Part shown: positions 17,323 through 25,244 of the stretch, in pieces
Position numbering within the stretch: position 1 is the first letter of the stretch
Layout of the letters: each line of letters begins with the position of its first letter
Origin: Propionivibrio hellwigii
Lineage (GTDB): Bacteria; Pseudomonadota; Gammaproteobacteria; Burkholderiales; Rhodocyclaceae
Length of the DNA stretch: 64,000 bases
Assembly: GCF_041770905.1 (NCBI RefSeq)
Contig: NZ_JBEUWX010000003.1
Span: 124,001 to 188,000, forward strand
Direction: 5' to 3'
Notes under the pieces: model-generated
Told to the model about the DNA's origin: nothing
What the model saw: only the letters and a program-made list of their open reading frames with translations
Databases searched by the model: none
Position numbers and translations under genes: made by a program

Positions 17323-17927
17323 CGTTCTTTCTCCACGCGATCACTGCCTTCATCGGCCAGAAGCCGGTCGGCGCGCTGCCGGTCGGCGGTGTTCAGCGGC
17401 GCTTCGGCAGCATGCCGCTGACGGCGGAGCACAACGAGCAAGAGGCCCAGCCCGCCCACTAGCCACAGAAACGGCCCCACCCAAAGCAGCCAGGTCGAGG
17501 GTTTGAACGGCGGTTGGTAGCGAATGAAGTCGCCATAACGGCTGACCATGAAATCGACGATTTCCCCATCGCTCTTGCCTGCCGCGATCATGGCCAGAAT
17601 TTCGCGGCGCAGATCCCTGGCCAAACCGGCTTGCGACGCGGCCAGCGATTCGTTCTGGCAGACGAGGCAGCGCAGTCCGGACGAAATCGCCGCCAGCCGT
17701 TCTTCGGCCGCATCCGCGGCGCTCCGTTCTGCCCTTGGCACGGCGGCCGCCGATGCGCCGGCATCCGCGGCATGGGCATAGGCAGCATACGCGACAGATG
17801 CGGTCAGGCCGCAGCATAATGCGGCGCAAAACAGGGCGCCGCGGCGGAATGGACGCAGGAGGCGCAGGAATGAACGCAGAAGGCATAAGGAGCGCAGGCA
17901 ATCATGCCGCATCGATCGGCCGCTCAT
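17319..17927 (-). CDS. ccmH: Cytochrome c maturation protein CcmH
   Basis: CcmH is a membrane-anchored periplasmic thiol oxidoreductase that reduces the CxxCH cysteines of apocytochrome c. The diagnostic motif LRCLVCQNESLAAS is present (CxxC), followed by ARDLRREILAMIAAGKSDGE and FMVSRYGDFIRYQPPF. A C-terminal membrane helix (WLLWVGPFLWLVGGLGLLLVVL) completes the fold. The N-terminus is long and Arg-rich before the signal sequence. The start overlaps the ccmG stop by four bases and the stop overlaps the ccmI start, so translation is coupled. Confidence 0.94.
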   Translation of the reverse strand: MSGRSMRHDCLRSLCLLRSFLRLLRPFRRGALFCAALCCGLTASVAYAAYAHAADAGASAAAVPRAERSAADAAEERLAAISSGLRCLVCQNESLAASQAGLARDLRREILAMIAAGKSDGEIVDFMVSRYGDFIRYQPPFKPSTWLLWVGPFLWLVGGLGLLLVVLRRQRHAAEAPLNTADRQRADRLLADEGSDRVEKER

Positions 17928-18517
17928 CGTGACAGCGCCTCGACCAGCGGCAAAATCTTGTCGGCAAGAACCGCCGCCGTCAGCGGGCCGGCGTGCCTGA
18001 AGCGGATAACGCCCGCCCTGTCGATGACGTAGGTTTCCGGCACGCCATATACGCCGTAGTCCATGCCGACGCGCCCGTCGAGATCGAGGACGGACAGCAC
18101 ATAGGGGTCGCCGTGGCGCCGTAACCAGTCAGTGGCGCGCGTCGCCGCCAGCGCCGCTTCTGCAGCCGGCGTCATCGTGCTCATATCGGCGCCAGCATCG
18201 CCGCGCACCTCCTGATAGTTCAATCCCACCAGCGTCAGCGCCCGATGCCGGCGCATATCGAGCAGCACGGAATGCTCCTGACGGCAGGCGGAACACCAAG
18301 TCGCCCAGACGTTGAGCAGCCAGACCTTGCCGCGCATGGCGCGCGGCGAGAAATGTTCGCCGCCGCCCAGCCTCGGCAGCGAAAAATCCGGCGCCGGGCG
18401 GCCGATCAGCGGCGAAGGCACAGCCTGCGGATCGTGCTTCAGACCAGCGGCCAGCAGCCCGGCAAGCACGAGGAAGCCGAACAGCGGCCAGGCGAGGATA
18501 CCGACCCACCGGTTCAT
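17924..18517 (-). CDS. ccmG: Thiol:disulfide interchange protein CcmG/DsbE
   Basis: A membrane-tethered periplasmic thioredoxin that keeps CcmH and apocytochrome c cysteines reduced. From the ATG at 18517 it has 197 residues, with an N-terminal helix (ILAWPLFGFLVLAGLLAAG). The redox centre is WATWCSACRQEH (Cys75 and Cys78), and GVYGVPETYVIDRAG carries the cis-Pro loop typical of DsbE. The start forms an ATGA overlap with the ccmF stop; the frame upstream to 18628 lies inside ccmF and is not used. Confidence 0.94.
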   Translation of the reverse strand: MNRWVGILAWPLFGFLVLAGLLAAGLKHDPQAVPSPLIGRPAPDFSLPRLGGGEHFSPRAMRGKVWLLNVWATWCSACRQEHSVLLDMRRHRALTLVGLNYQEVRGDAGADMSTMTPAAEAALAATRATDWLRRHGDPYVLSVLDLDGRVGMDYGVYGVPETYVIDRAGVIRFRHAGPLTAAVLADKILPLVEALSR

Positions 18518-20523
18518 CGCCCACCCGCCCGTGTTTTCCGGGGACAGCGCGGCTCGCCGCCGACACGGTGACGGCGATCGCGTATCGCCAGCAAACCGCC
18601 GAGCGCCATCAGCACGCAGCCGCCCCAAATCCAGTTGACGAAGGGCTTGTACTGGATGCGCAGCACCCAGGCCCCGTCGATCTGCCCGCGTTCGACCGGC
18701 TCATCCAGCGAGACATACACGTCGCGCAGCCAACCCGAGTCGATCGCCGCTTCCGTCATCCACATGCCGGAAGCCGGATAAAAACGCTTTTCCGGCGCAA
18801 GCCGGCGGAACACGAGGCCATGACGCAGCAGATCGACCGCGCCCGCCAGCGTCTGGTAATTTTCGCCCGGGACTTGACGAACACCCTGAAAGCGAAATTC
18901 GTAGCCCGCCAGGGCCACACGCTCACCCGGCGTCAGGCGGACTTCACGCTCGATCTGATAACCATTGACCAACGCCACGCCGACGACGAATACCGCAACG
19001 CCCATATGCGCCAGATGCATGCCGAGAAAAGCGGCCGGCAGCGCCAGAGGCCCGGTACGCGCGACATGCGCGGCACGCACGGCACGGAAGCGCTGCACGA
19101 TATCAAGCAACGCGGTCATGACGATCCCGGCCGCCAGCAGCATGCTCAGCGCCACCCACGGCTTCCACGGCGCTGCGCCGCCGCCCAGCCGCGCGGCCAG
19201 CAGGCTGGCGGCGAGCGCGAACACCGCCGAGGCCGCCAGCGGGGCGCACAGCGCACGCGCCAGATCGGCCACGCGCGTGCGCTTCCAGCGGACCCACGGT
19301 GACACGCCGATCAGAAAGAGCGCAGGCATCATCAGCGGGACAAAAACCGCTTCAAAATACGGCGGCCCGACGGAAATTCGGCCCCACCCGAGCGTATCGG
19401 CGAGCAACGGGTAAAGTGTACCGAGCAGCACCGAGCCGCAGGCGGCCGTGAGCAACACGTTGTTGATCAGCAGCAGCGACTCGCGCGAGCATGGCGCAAA
19501 ACCACCGGCCGACCCGGTCTTGCGCGCACGCCAGGCAAACAGCGCCAACGCGCCGCCGGTCAGAATGACGAGCAGCGCCAGGATGAATACGCCGCGGCGC
19601 GGATCGATCGCGAAGGCATGTACCGAACTGAGCACGCCGGAGCGGACGAGGAAGGCGCCGAGCAGCGCGAGTGAGAACGTTGAAATCGCCAGTAAAACCG
19701 TCCAGTTTCTGAAACCGCCGCTTTTTTCCGTCACAGCCAGCGAGTGCAGTAGCGCCGTGCCAGCCAGCCAGGGCATCAGTGCGGCATTCTCCACCGGGTC
19801 CCAAAACCACCAGCCGCCCCAGCCGAGTTCGTAGTACGCCCATCGTGAGCCGAGTGCGATGCCGAGCGTCAGGAAGACCCAGGCGGCGAGCGTCCACGGC
19901 CGCGACCCGTGCGCCCAGACCATATCGAGCCGTCCGGCAAGCAGTGCGGCAAGCGCAAAAGCATACGCAACCGAAAAGCCGGCATAGCCCATGTAGAGCA
20001 TCGGCGGATGCAGGATCAGTCCCGGATCCTGCAACAGCGGATTGAGCTCACGCCCTTCGGCGGCGGCAGGCAGCAGGCGCACAAACGGATTGGATGCGAA
20101 CAGGGTGAAGGCGAGGAATCCGGCCATCACCAGCCCCAGCACGCCGATGACGCGGGCGGCCATCGCCGCCGGCAGGCGCTGCGCACTACGGGCGACCGCG
20201 CCGCCCCACAGGCCAAGCATCGTCACCCACAGCAGCAGCGAGCCTTCATGCCCGCCCCAGACGCCCGCGACACGATACGGCAGCGGCAGGCGCGTATTGG
20301 AGTGCTGCGCCACGCAGGCGACGCTAAAGTCATTGAAAACAAACGCGGCCGTCAGGCAGCCAAACGCAATCAGCAACAGCCATGTCAACACCTGCGCCGC
20401 CGGCCGCGCCAATGCCATCCAGTCCGCCCGCCCGTACTGCGCGCCGAGGAGCGGCAATGTCCCCTGCACGAGGGCGGTGCACAGCGCGAGAATGAGTGCA
20501 AAGTGCCCAAACTCCGGGATCAT
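18514..20523 (-). CDS. ccmF: Heme lyase CcmF
   Basis: CcmF is the large membrane subunit that attaches heme to apocytochrome c. It is 669 residues with many membrane helices. The tryptophan-rich heme motif GWGGWWFWDPVENAALMPW is near residue 235. Other family landmarks are AGVWGGHEGSLLLWV, NPLLQDPGLILHPPMLYMGY and LVRSGVLSSVHAFA, plus a large C-terminal periplasmic domain (LTPGERVALAGYEFRF). It is followed at an ATGA overlap by ccmG. A 229-bp gap without a gene separates it from ccmE, unusual in this otherwise tight operon. Confidence 0.97.
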   Translation of the reverse strand: MIPEFGHFALILALCTALVQGTLPLLGAQYGRADWMALARPAAQVLTWLLLIAFGCLTAAFVFNDFSVACVAQHSNTRLPLPYRVAGVWGGHEGSLLLWVTMLGLWGGAVARSAQRLPAAMAARVIGVLGLVMAGFLAFTLFASNPFVRLLPAAAEGRELNPLLQDPGLILHPPMLYMGYAGFSVAYAFALAALLAGRLDMVWAHGSRPWTLAAWVFLTLGIALGSRWAYYELGWGGWWFWDPVENAALMPWLAGTALLHSLAVTEKSGGFRNWTVLLAISTFSLALLGAFLVRSGVLSSVHAFAIDPRRGVFILALLVILTGGALALFAWRARKTGSAGGFAPCSRESLLLINNVLLTAACGSVLLGTLYPLLADTLGWGRISVGPPYFEAVFVPLMMPALFLIGVSPWVRWKRTRVADLARALCAPLAASAVFALAASLLAARLGGGAAPWKPWVALSMLLAAGIVMTALLDIVQRFRAVRAAHVARTGPLALPAAFLGMHLAHMGVAVFVVGVALVNGYQIEREVRLTPGERVALAGYEFRFQGVRQVPGENYQTLAGAVDLLRHGLVFRRLAPEKRFYPASGMWMTEAAIDSGWLRDVYVSLDEPVERGQIDGAWVLRIQYKPFVNWIWGGCVLMALGGLLAIRDRRHRVGGEPRCPRKTRAGGR

Positions 20524-20752
20524 GCCGCCCCCGCCACCAACCGCCGCTTCGGCACAACGCCCGGTAAATTGCCGCCAGAAAGGCCGGCATAAAAGCAGCG
20601 GCAGCGGCGGGCGACCGCCTGCGCTGAACCGGTGCTCCCCGCCCGCGCGCCAGCCTTTCCGGAACCTGCCGGTTCCGAAAACAGGGAAATGCCCGGCTCC
20701 GGTGCGTTCTTCCGCGTATCTGGCGCATCCCTGCCGCGCTCGCCCGCACGCT

Positions 20753-21220
20753 TCATGGGGACATCACCGACGGCAAGGTCTGCCCGGCCTTCTCGCGCGG
20801 CATCTGCCCGCCGCCCATGATCTGTGCGGCTTCCGGCGGCGTGTAATTTTCATCGTGTTTGGCGAGCACTTCGGACGCCACCAATACCCCGCCATCGAGC
20901 CGCCCCTGAACGACCGTGCCTTTTCCTTCCCTGAACAGATCGGGCAGGATGCCCTGATAGCGCACAGGCACATCGTGCGTCCTATCGGTGATGACGAAAG
21001 AGATCGTCACGCCATCGGCCTCGCGCCGGAGCGTTTTTTCCTTGACCAGACCGCCGAGACGAAACGTCCCGCCGCCTGGCGCCTCACCCGCAATCACCTG
21101 CGAGGGGGAGAAAAAGAAGACGAGGTTGCTGCGCAAGGCATTGAGCACGAGCGCGGCGATCAGCCCGAGCACGCCCAGACCGGCAAATATCAGCAGCAGG
21201 CGTTGCCGGCGCGGATTCAA
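20753..21220 (-). CDS. ccmE: Heme chaperone CcmE
   Basis: CcmE carries heme covalently from CcmC to CcmF. It is 155 residues from a TTG start at 21220 (Leu codon before NPRRQRLLLIFAGL), which overlaps the ccmD stop as TTGA and has GAGGCG upstream. CcmE proteins usually start MNPRR, which supports this choice over the long upstream frame. The heme-binding His lies in VLAKHDENYTPPEA. An N-terminal helix and the OB-fold segments VIAGEAPGGGTFRLGGLV and GILPDLFREGKGTVVQGRL are clear. Confidence 0.94.
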   Translation of the reverse strand: MNPRRQRLLLIFAGLGVLGLIAALVLNALRSNLVFFFSPSQVIAGEAPGGGTFRLGGLVKEKTLRREADGVTISFVITDRTHDVPVRYQGILPDLFREGKGTVVQGRLDGGVLVASEVLAKHDENYTPPEAAQIMGGGQMPREKAGQTLPSVMSP

Positions 21221-21492
21221 AGGTGCGCCTCGCCGGTGGAAGATGGGGATTGCCCGCCGGCCTGCGGTCTGGAAATGCCAATACGAACGTCGGGATAGCC
21301 GCTGGCCGCAGCTTCGCGTCCTGATCCTCCTCGTGCCCAGTGGCGGCGCAGACGGGCGATCAAGCGCCTGTGGGCGCGCACAAGCAGCAGCGGTTCGAGC
21401 GTCATGACCAGCGCCATGACGGCGAATGAACCCCAAACGTAAACGCCATGCCTGCCCATGGCGAGAAAATCGGCAAAACTATGCCAGTGCAT
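21217..21492 (-). CDS. ccmD: Heme exporter protein CcmD
   Basis: CcmD is a small single-helix membrane protein that helps release heme-loaded CcmE from CcmABC. The 91-residue frame begins MHWHSFADFLAMGRHGVYVWGSF, the characteristic CcmD N-terminus, and the helix AVMALVMTLEPLLLV follows. The C-terminal half is longer than usual and low-complexity. The ATG has GGAG 9 nt upstream. Between ccmC and ccmD, 21493-21735 holds no gene I can recognise. Confidence 0.88.
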   Translation of the reverse strand: MHWHSFADFLAMGRHGVYVWGSFAVMALVMTLEPLLLVRAHRRLIARLRRHWARGGSGREAAASGYPDVRIGISRPQAGGQSPSSTGEAHL

Positions 21493-21735
21493 ATCCGCGC
21501 TCCGTGTATGCCTTCCCCGATCCCGTATGTTTATTCGGTTTTTTCCGTGCTTTCCGCATTTTCCATATTCCCGGCCGTTGTGTATTTGCCACCGTTTTTG
21601 CCGCCGTGCTTTCCCGCGTCTTCCTATCTCCACCGCCGGCCGACCCGACATCCCGGATGCCCGGAATCCCCAAACCGCGTACAGCCCACGCATTCACTGC
21701 GCGTGCGCGATTACCTTGCATCCTCCGGCCTGTTG

Positions 21736-22479
21736 TCACAAATCGTACTCCAGCATCTCGCGCACCCACGGCGCATGCGGCTCGCGTTCGAGCATGAGCC
21801 TGCGCACACGCATCAGCGCGACGGCCAGCGAATACATCCAGCAAGCCAGCGCGCAGAGCAGTATGCCGGTGAACATCACACCGGCCAGGGAAGATTTCTG
21901 GAGATTGATCGTCGCCCCTTGATGCAGCGTATTCCACCACCTGACTGAAAAGTAGATGATCGGAATATTCACCACGCCCGCCAGCGCCAGAATTGCGCCC
22001 GCCCGATCGGCGCGATGCGGGTCGTCGATAGCGGCCTGGAGCGCAATGAAGCCGATGTACAGAAACAGCAGGATCAGTTCCGAAGTCAGGCGGGCGTCCC
22101 ACACCCACCACGTTCCCCACATCGGCTTGCCCCACAGCGCCCCCGTCCACAGCGAAAGAAAGGCGAACAGCGCGCCCGTCGGCGCCAGCGCCTGAGCCAT
22201 CATCGCCGGCAGGCGGGCGTTGAAAGCCAGCCCCAGTCCGGCCCAGAAAGCCATCGCCAGATAGATGAACATCGACAGCCACGAAGCCGGCACATGCAGG
22301 AAAATGATGCGATAGCCCTCGCCCTGCTGCGCATCAGCCGGCGCGATCAGAAAACCGACCGCCAGACCGGCGATACCGAACAGCGCCGCCAGCGCCCAAA
22401 ACCACGGAATCATCCGGCCAGCGAGCAGATAAACGCTTTGCGGACTCATCAAACAGTCAATATTGAAGCCTTTCAGCAT
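21736..22479 (-). CDS. ccmC: Heme handling protein CcmC
   Basis: CcmC binds heme and attaches it to CcmE. The true protein is 247 residues with six helices; the much longer open frame upstream is ccmB read in another frame. It contains the heme motif MWGTWWVWDARLTSELILLF and the flanking histidines in IIFLHVPASWLSM and NTLHQGATI. The ATG at 22479 overlaps the ccmB stop by a few bases with GGAG upstream. An alternative ATG at 22449 (MSPQSVYLLAGRMIPWF) would shorten it by ten residues. Confidence 0.94.
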   Translation of the reverse strand: MLKGFNIDCLMSPQSVYLLAGRMIPWFWALAALFGIAGLAVGFLIAPADAQQGEGYRIIFLHVPASWLSMFIYLAMAFWAGLGLAFNARLPAMMAQALAPTGALFAFLSLWTGALWGKPMWGTWWVWDARLTSELILLFLYIGFIALQAAIDDPHRADRAGAILALAGVVNIPIIYFSVRWWNTLHQGATINLQKSSLAGVMFTGILLCALACWMYSLAVALMRVRRLMLEREPHAPWVREMLEYDL

Positions 22480-23156
22480 GAATCCGGCGACTCCAAAGCA
22501 ATGCGGACAGCGGCGGCGGCAGGCCAGGGCGCAAAAAACACGCCGCCCAGCGACAAGGCCGCCAGCAGCGAAAGATGCGCTTTGGCGCCGACACCGGACA
22601 CGGCGGCCTCCACGGCGCCCGTCCCAAATAGTAGCACCGGGACATAGAGCGGCAGCACCAGCAGCGAGAGCAGAATACCGCCGCCGCGCACGCCCAGCGT
22701 CAACGCCGCGCCGATGGCGCCGAGGGCGGACAGCGCCGGTGTGCCGATCAACAGCGAAAGCGTCAGCGTCCATGAAGCTTCCGGGGAAATGCCGAACGGC
22801 ACGCCCAGCGCCGGCGCCAGCAGGCTCAGCGGCAGCCCGGAAACCAGCCAGTGCGCAAGTGTTTTGCCCAGCACGACCAGCGCCAGCGGCTGCGGCAGCA
22901 GCGCCAGCTGTTCCAGCGTGCCATCGCGAAAATCCTCGGCAAACAGGCGCGGCAAAGAAAGCAGCACCGCCAGCAAGGCCGCCACCCACAGCGCACCGGG
23001 CGCCATCCGGCGCAAAAGCATTGGTTCCGGCCCGATGCCGAGCGGAAACAGACTGACGACGACAATAAAAAAACACAGCGTCTGCGCCGCGTCGGTCCGC
23101 CGGCGCAGCGCCAGGCGCAGGTCGCGCCGGATCAGTGAAAAGAGGAAGCCGGTCAT
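22473..23156 (-). CDS. ccmB: Heme exporter subunit CcmB
   Basis: CcmB is the membrane subunit of the CcmAB ABC complex, which powers release of holo-CcmE. The 227-residue length is usual. It has six hydrophobic segments, the N-terminal SLIRRDLRLALRRRTDAAQTL, then FAEDFRDGTLEQLALLPQPL and LPLYVPVLLFGTGAVEAA, all typical. Its stop overlaps the ccmC start and its start is 1 bp from the ccmA stop. Confidence 0.94.
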   Translation of the reverse strand: MTGFLFSLIRRDLRLALRRRTDAAQTLCFFIVVVSLFPLGIGPEPMLLRRMAPGALWVAALLAVLLSLPRLFAEDFRDGTLEQLALLPQPLALVVLGKTLAHWLVSGLPLSLLAPALGVPFGISPEASWTLTLSLLIGTPALSALGAIGAALTLGVRGGGILLSLLVLPLYVPVLLFGTGAVEAAVSGVGAKAHLSLLAALSLGGVFFAPWPAAAAVRIALESPDSC

Positions 23157-23157
23157 C

Positions 23158-23778
23158 TCACGCCCCCAGCGTCAGCCGCCTGGCTGCCGTTACGGGCATA
23201 TCGACGGTCTGATGCGTAGTCAGCACCACCACGCCGCCGCATCGCACATGGCGGCCGATCAATGCCGCGACGCACCCCGTGGCCGCAGCATCCAGCGCGG
23301 CGAAAGGTTCATCGAGCAGCCAGAGCGGCTGCCGCGCGCAAGCCAGCCGCGCCAGCGCCACACGCCGCCGCTGGCCCTGCGACAAGCGGCCACAGGGAAT
23401 TTCTTCCGTTTCCCCCGTCAGGCCAAGCTGCGCCAGGGCATCACGCGCCGCCGCCCCATCCAGCCGGATTCCGGCCAGATGCGCCGCCATCCGCACATTC
23501 TCCAGCGGCGTCAGTTCATTCTTGAGGGCATCCCGATGGCCGATGAGGCACAGCTCACGGCGAAAATCCACGCCCAGCCGCGCAATCGGCACGCCCCGCC
23601 AGCGGATTTCACCAGCCACCGGTAGCAACAGCCCGCACAGCAGGCGCAACAGACTCGTTTTTCCGCTGCCGTTGTCTCCCTGCACCTGTAGCAATTCGCC
23701 GTCCGTCAGACGAAAGGACAAGTCGCGGAATAGACGGTGCCCGCCGCGAATGCATTCCAGGCCGAAAACGTCGAGCAT
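23158..23778 (-). CDS. ccmA: Heme exporter ATP-binding protein CcmA
   Basis: ATPase of the CcmAB complex, 206 residues from the ATG at 23778. Walker A is QGDNGSGKTSLLRLL, the ABC signature is LSQGQRRRVALARL, and Walker B is PLWLLDEPFAAL. The H-loop His is in VVLTTHQTV. The frame extends upstream to a TTG at 23799, but family members start about here. No good ribosome site is visible. It is the first gene of the ccm operon, so the promoter should be in the AT-rich bases just above 23800. Confidence 0.95.
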   Translation of the reverse strand: MLDVFGLECIRGGHRLFRDLSFRLTDGELLQVQGDNGSGKTSLLRLLCGLLLPVAGEIRWRGVPIARLGVDFRRELCLIGHRDALKNELTPLENVRMAAHLAGIRLDGAAARDALAQLGLTGETEEIPCGRLSQGQRRRVALARLACARQPLWLLDEPFAALDAAATGCVAALIGRHVRCGGVVVLTTHQTVDMPVTAARRLTLGA

Positions 23779-24192
23779 GAGGAAAATCAGAGAAATCAAA
23801 TAGCAAAATCACGAAAATGCGCCACTGTCCGCTACGGATGGCGGGGCCGTATGGGCTGAGCAATTCAAGCGACACGACCGGCGCGACAAAGCAGCTAGCA
23901 CCTAACAAATGCAGAAGGAAGTAAGTGTATATTAATCCAGCCCAGACCCGCTTCCAGCCGCAATCTCGCTTCGGGTCGCGGCATCCGCTTACTGCGCCTG
24001 TAATCAGAAAAACATATGCCGACGATTATGGCAAAACAGCACGACCCGGATTCTCACTCCATACGCCGCACCGCACACTGGACAAAACGCACGAAAAACG
24101 ATCAAGACTATTGACAATCAACTACCAAAGTTTGAGAATAAATCTCAATACTATTTGATTTTGTAACCGTCCGTCCCGTCTATGGTTTCAGA
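23779..24192. other. Divergent intergenic region between ccmA and the Gly-rich peptide locus
   Basis: No gene is supported in these 414 bases. The right half is AT-rich and carries the promoter and palindrome described at 24111-24148. The left end should hold the promoter for the minus-strand ccm operon, but I could not pick out convincing hexamers there. Confidence 0.6.
24111..24148 (+). promoter_or_regulatory. Sigma70-type promoter overlapped by a Fur-like palindrome
   Basis: A perfect -35 hexamer TTGACA (24111-24116) is followed after 17 bases by GAGAAT (24134-24139). The -10 lies inside the inverted repeat TTGAGA-N5-TCTCAA (24132-24148), which resembles a 7-1-7 Fur box (TGAGAAT-A-AATCTCA). 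A repressor bound here would block the promoter. The first downstream ATG is at 24193. Iron control is an inference from the motif. Confidence 0.55.
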
Positions 24193-24619
24193 ATGCTACT
24201 AACCCCCCGAACTTTTTTTCTATATCCTCGTTCCCTAGGTACTGCCCTATGCTTAGCATGCCTGTCCCTTACTGGAACCGTACATGCTGACGAGCGCAGG
24301 GAGTCGGACTCTCCATTCAAGATCGAAGATTTCGCGCCCAAGAGAGGGCGCTATAATCGGTGCAGTTGGATCTAGCGCGGCATATGCCGGTGCAGTCATG
24401 ATGTCGGGCGAGCAAGGTTCATGGGCAGGCTTTGCAGAAGCAGCATCTATCGGTGCGGCCGGTGGTTTTTTTGGAGGTCCAGTTAGCGGATGGGTCGGAA
24501 AAGCCATTCTCTCAAGCCAAGTGGGATTCTATGCAGGCATGGTAGGAGGCTTGGTGAGGCGGGGAGTTGAATGCTTTAGCTTACAAAGCATTGATCGTGA
24601 TGGCGAGAGAGATTGCTGA
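24193..24619 (+). pseudogene. Exported Gly-rich (glycine-zipper-like) peptide gene, apparently frameshifted
   Basis: The first frame (24193-24375) encodes a clear Sec signal peptide, LGTALCLACLSLTGTVHA, followed by DERRESDSPFKIEDFAPKR, and then stops. The overlapping +1 frame (to 24619) encodes GAIIGAVGSSAAYAGAV, GAAGGFFGGPVSGWVGKAI and GFYAGMVGGLVRRG, a small-residue-rich helix pair like glycine-zipper or class II bacteriocin peptides. Skipping one base near 24340 (in CCCAAGAGAGGGCGC) joins the two into one secreted protein of about 141 residues. Either this is a frameshift mutation, consistent with the truncated C39 gene nearby, or the second frame starts on its own at 24284. Function is unknown. 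Confidence 0.5.
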
Positions 24620-24837
24620 TGGAGGTTGCTGCTGACTGGGGCTGGTGCCATTCTCCCGTCACCATCGGCCTCGGCTTGGGTTTTTGTTTGGCAATGGCCA
24701 TCCTGGTCGGCACGTTCCGGGGGCGGGCATGGCGCAAAATGCTGAAAGTATCGGAAATGGAGTTCTTCCTGATCATTGCATGCTTCGCGTTTGTCCAGCC
24801 GTTCATCCGCCCTCTAGCGCAACATATTTGCCGATAA
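24619..24837 (+). CDS. Small two-helix membrane protein, translationally coupled
   Basis: A 72-residue protein with two hydrophobic segments, PVTIGLGLGFCLAMAILVG and EFFLIIACFAFVQPFI, separated by a basic stretch (FRGRAWRKM). Its ATG overlaps the stop of the Gly-rich frame (TGATG), so translation is coupled. The size, topology and position fit an immunity-type or partner protein for the peptide, but no homologue is recognised. A TTG two codons upstream is a less likely start. Confidence 0.55.
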   Translation: MEVAADWGWCHSPVTIGLGLGFCLAMAILVGTFRGRAWRKMLKVSEMEFFLIIACFAFVQPFIRPLAQHICR

Positions 24838-24842
24838 CACCC

Positions 24843-24953
24843 ATGAGCGCCAGCCTTTATGCCGGTTGCCGATTCCTGATACCGTCAATTGCGGGCACCG
24901 GTATCGTTCTGTTGTTTGCTGCACCCACGCTGGAGCGCTTTCTTTGCCAGTAG
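24843..24953 (+). CDS. Putative 36-residue membrane peptide
   Basis: A short frame starting five bases after the previous stop. It encodes MSASLYAGCRFLIPSIAG followed by a hydrophobic segment (GIVLLFAAPTLERFL). The tight spacing and single predicted helix make it plausible as a third small gene of the same unit. No strong ribosome site is visible and the frame is short, so chance cannot be excluded. Confidence 0.35.
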   Translation: MSASLYAGCRFLIPSIAGTGIVLLFAAPTLERFLCQ

Positions 24954-24968
24954 CGGGGCGTACGCGCG

Positions 24969-25244
24969 ATGCCTAGATACCGTGGAGTGCGCATTTGCTT
25001 CGTCACATTGGGCATCGGGGCAGGCAGTCTTGCCTGCGGTGCGGAAATCGACGCTTTCGGGCGTTTCACCGATTCGATGCCGGTACGCTCGTGGAGCGAA
25101 ATCCGCTATACCGGCATGGCGAAGCAGCAGTTCGATTTTTCCTGCGGCGCGGCATCGTTCCTCCGCCCCCGGGAATCGAATAAGGCCGGATTGCCGGAAT
25201 TTCACCGGATGGCAGGAACCTGCAAAACCTTAAGGAGAAAACTC
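24969..25244 (+). pseudogene. Truncated C39-family cysteine peptidase (N-terminal remnant)
   Basis: The frame starts with a signal peptide (RICFVTLGIGAGSLACG-AEIDA). It then reads IRYTGMAKQQFDFSCGAASFL, the hallmark active-site entry of C39 peptidases (QxxDFSCGAAS, with the catalytic Cys). The rest of the roughly 200-residue domain, with its His and Asp, is missing. The frame instead runs on through unrelated sequence into the next gene. C39 enzymes typically cleave Gly-Gly leaders or act on small exported peptides, which fits the Gly-rich ORF upstream. A deletion must have removed most of the gene. Confidence 0.6.

Noticed and set aside
21736..23076. 446-aa version of CcmC
   Set aside because: The first 200 residues are ccmB read out of frame; CcmC is about 247 aa and starts at 22479.
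23925..24158. 77-aa ORF upstream of the Gly-rich peptide
   Set aside because: It overlaps the promoter and palindrome, has no ribosome site and reads as non-coding sequence.
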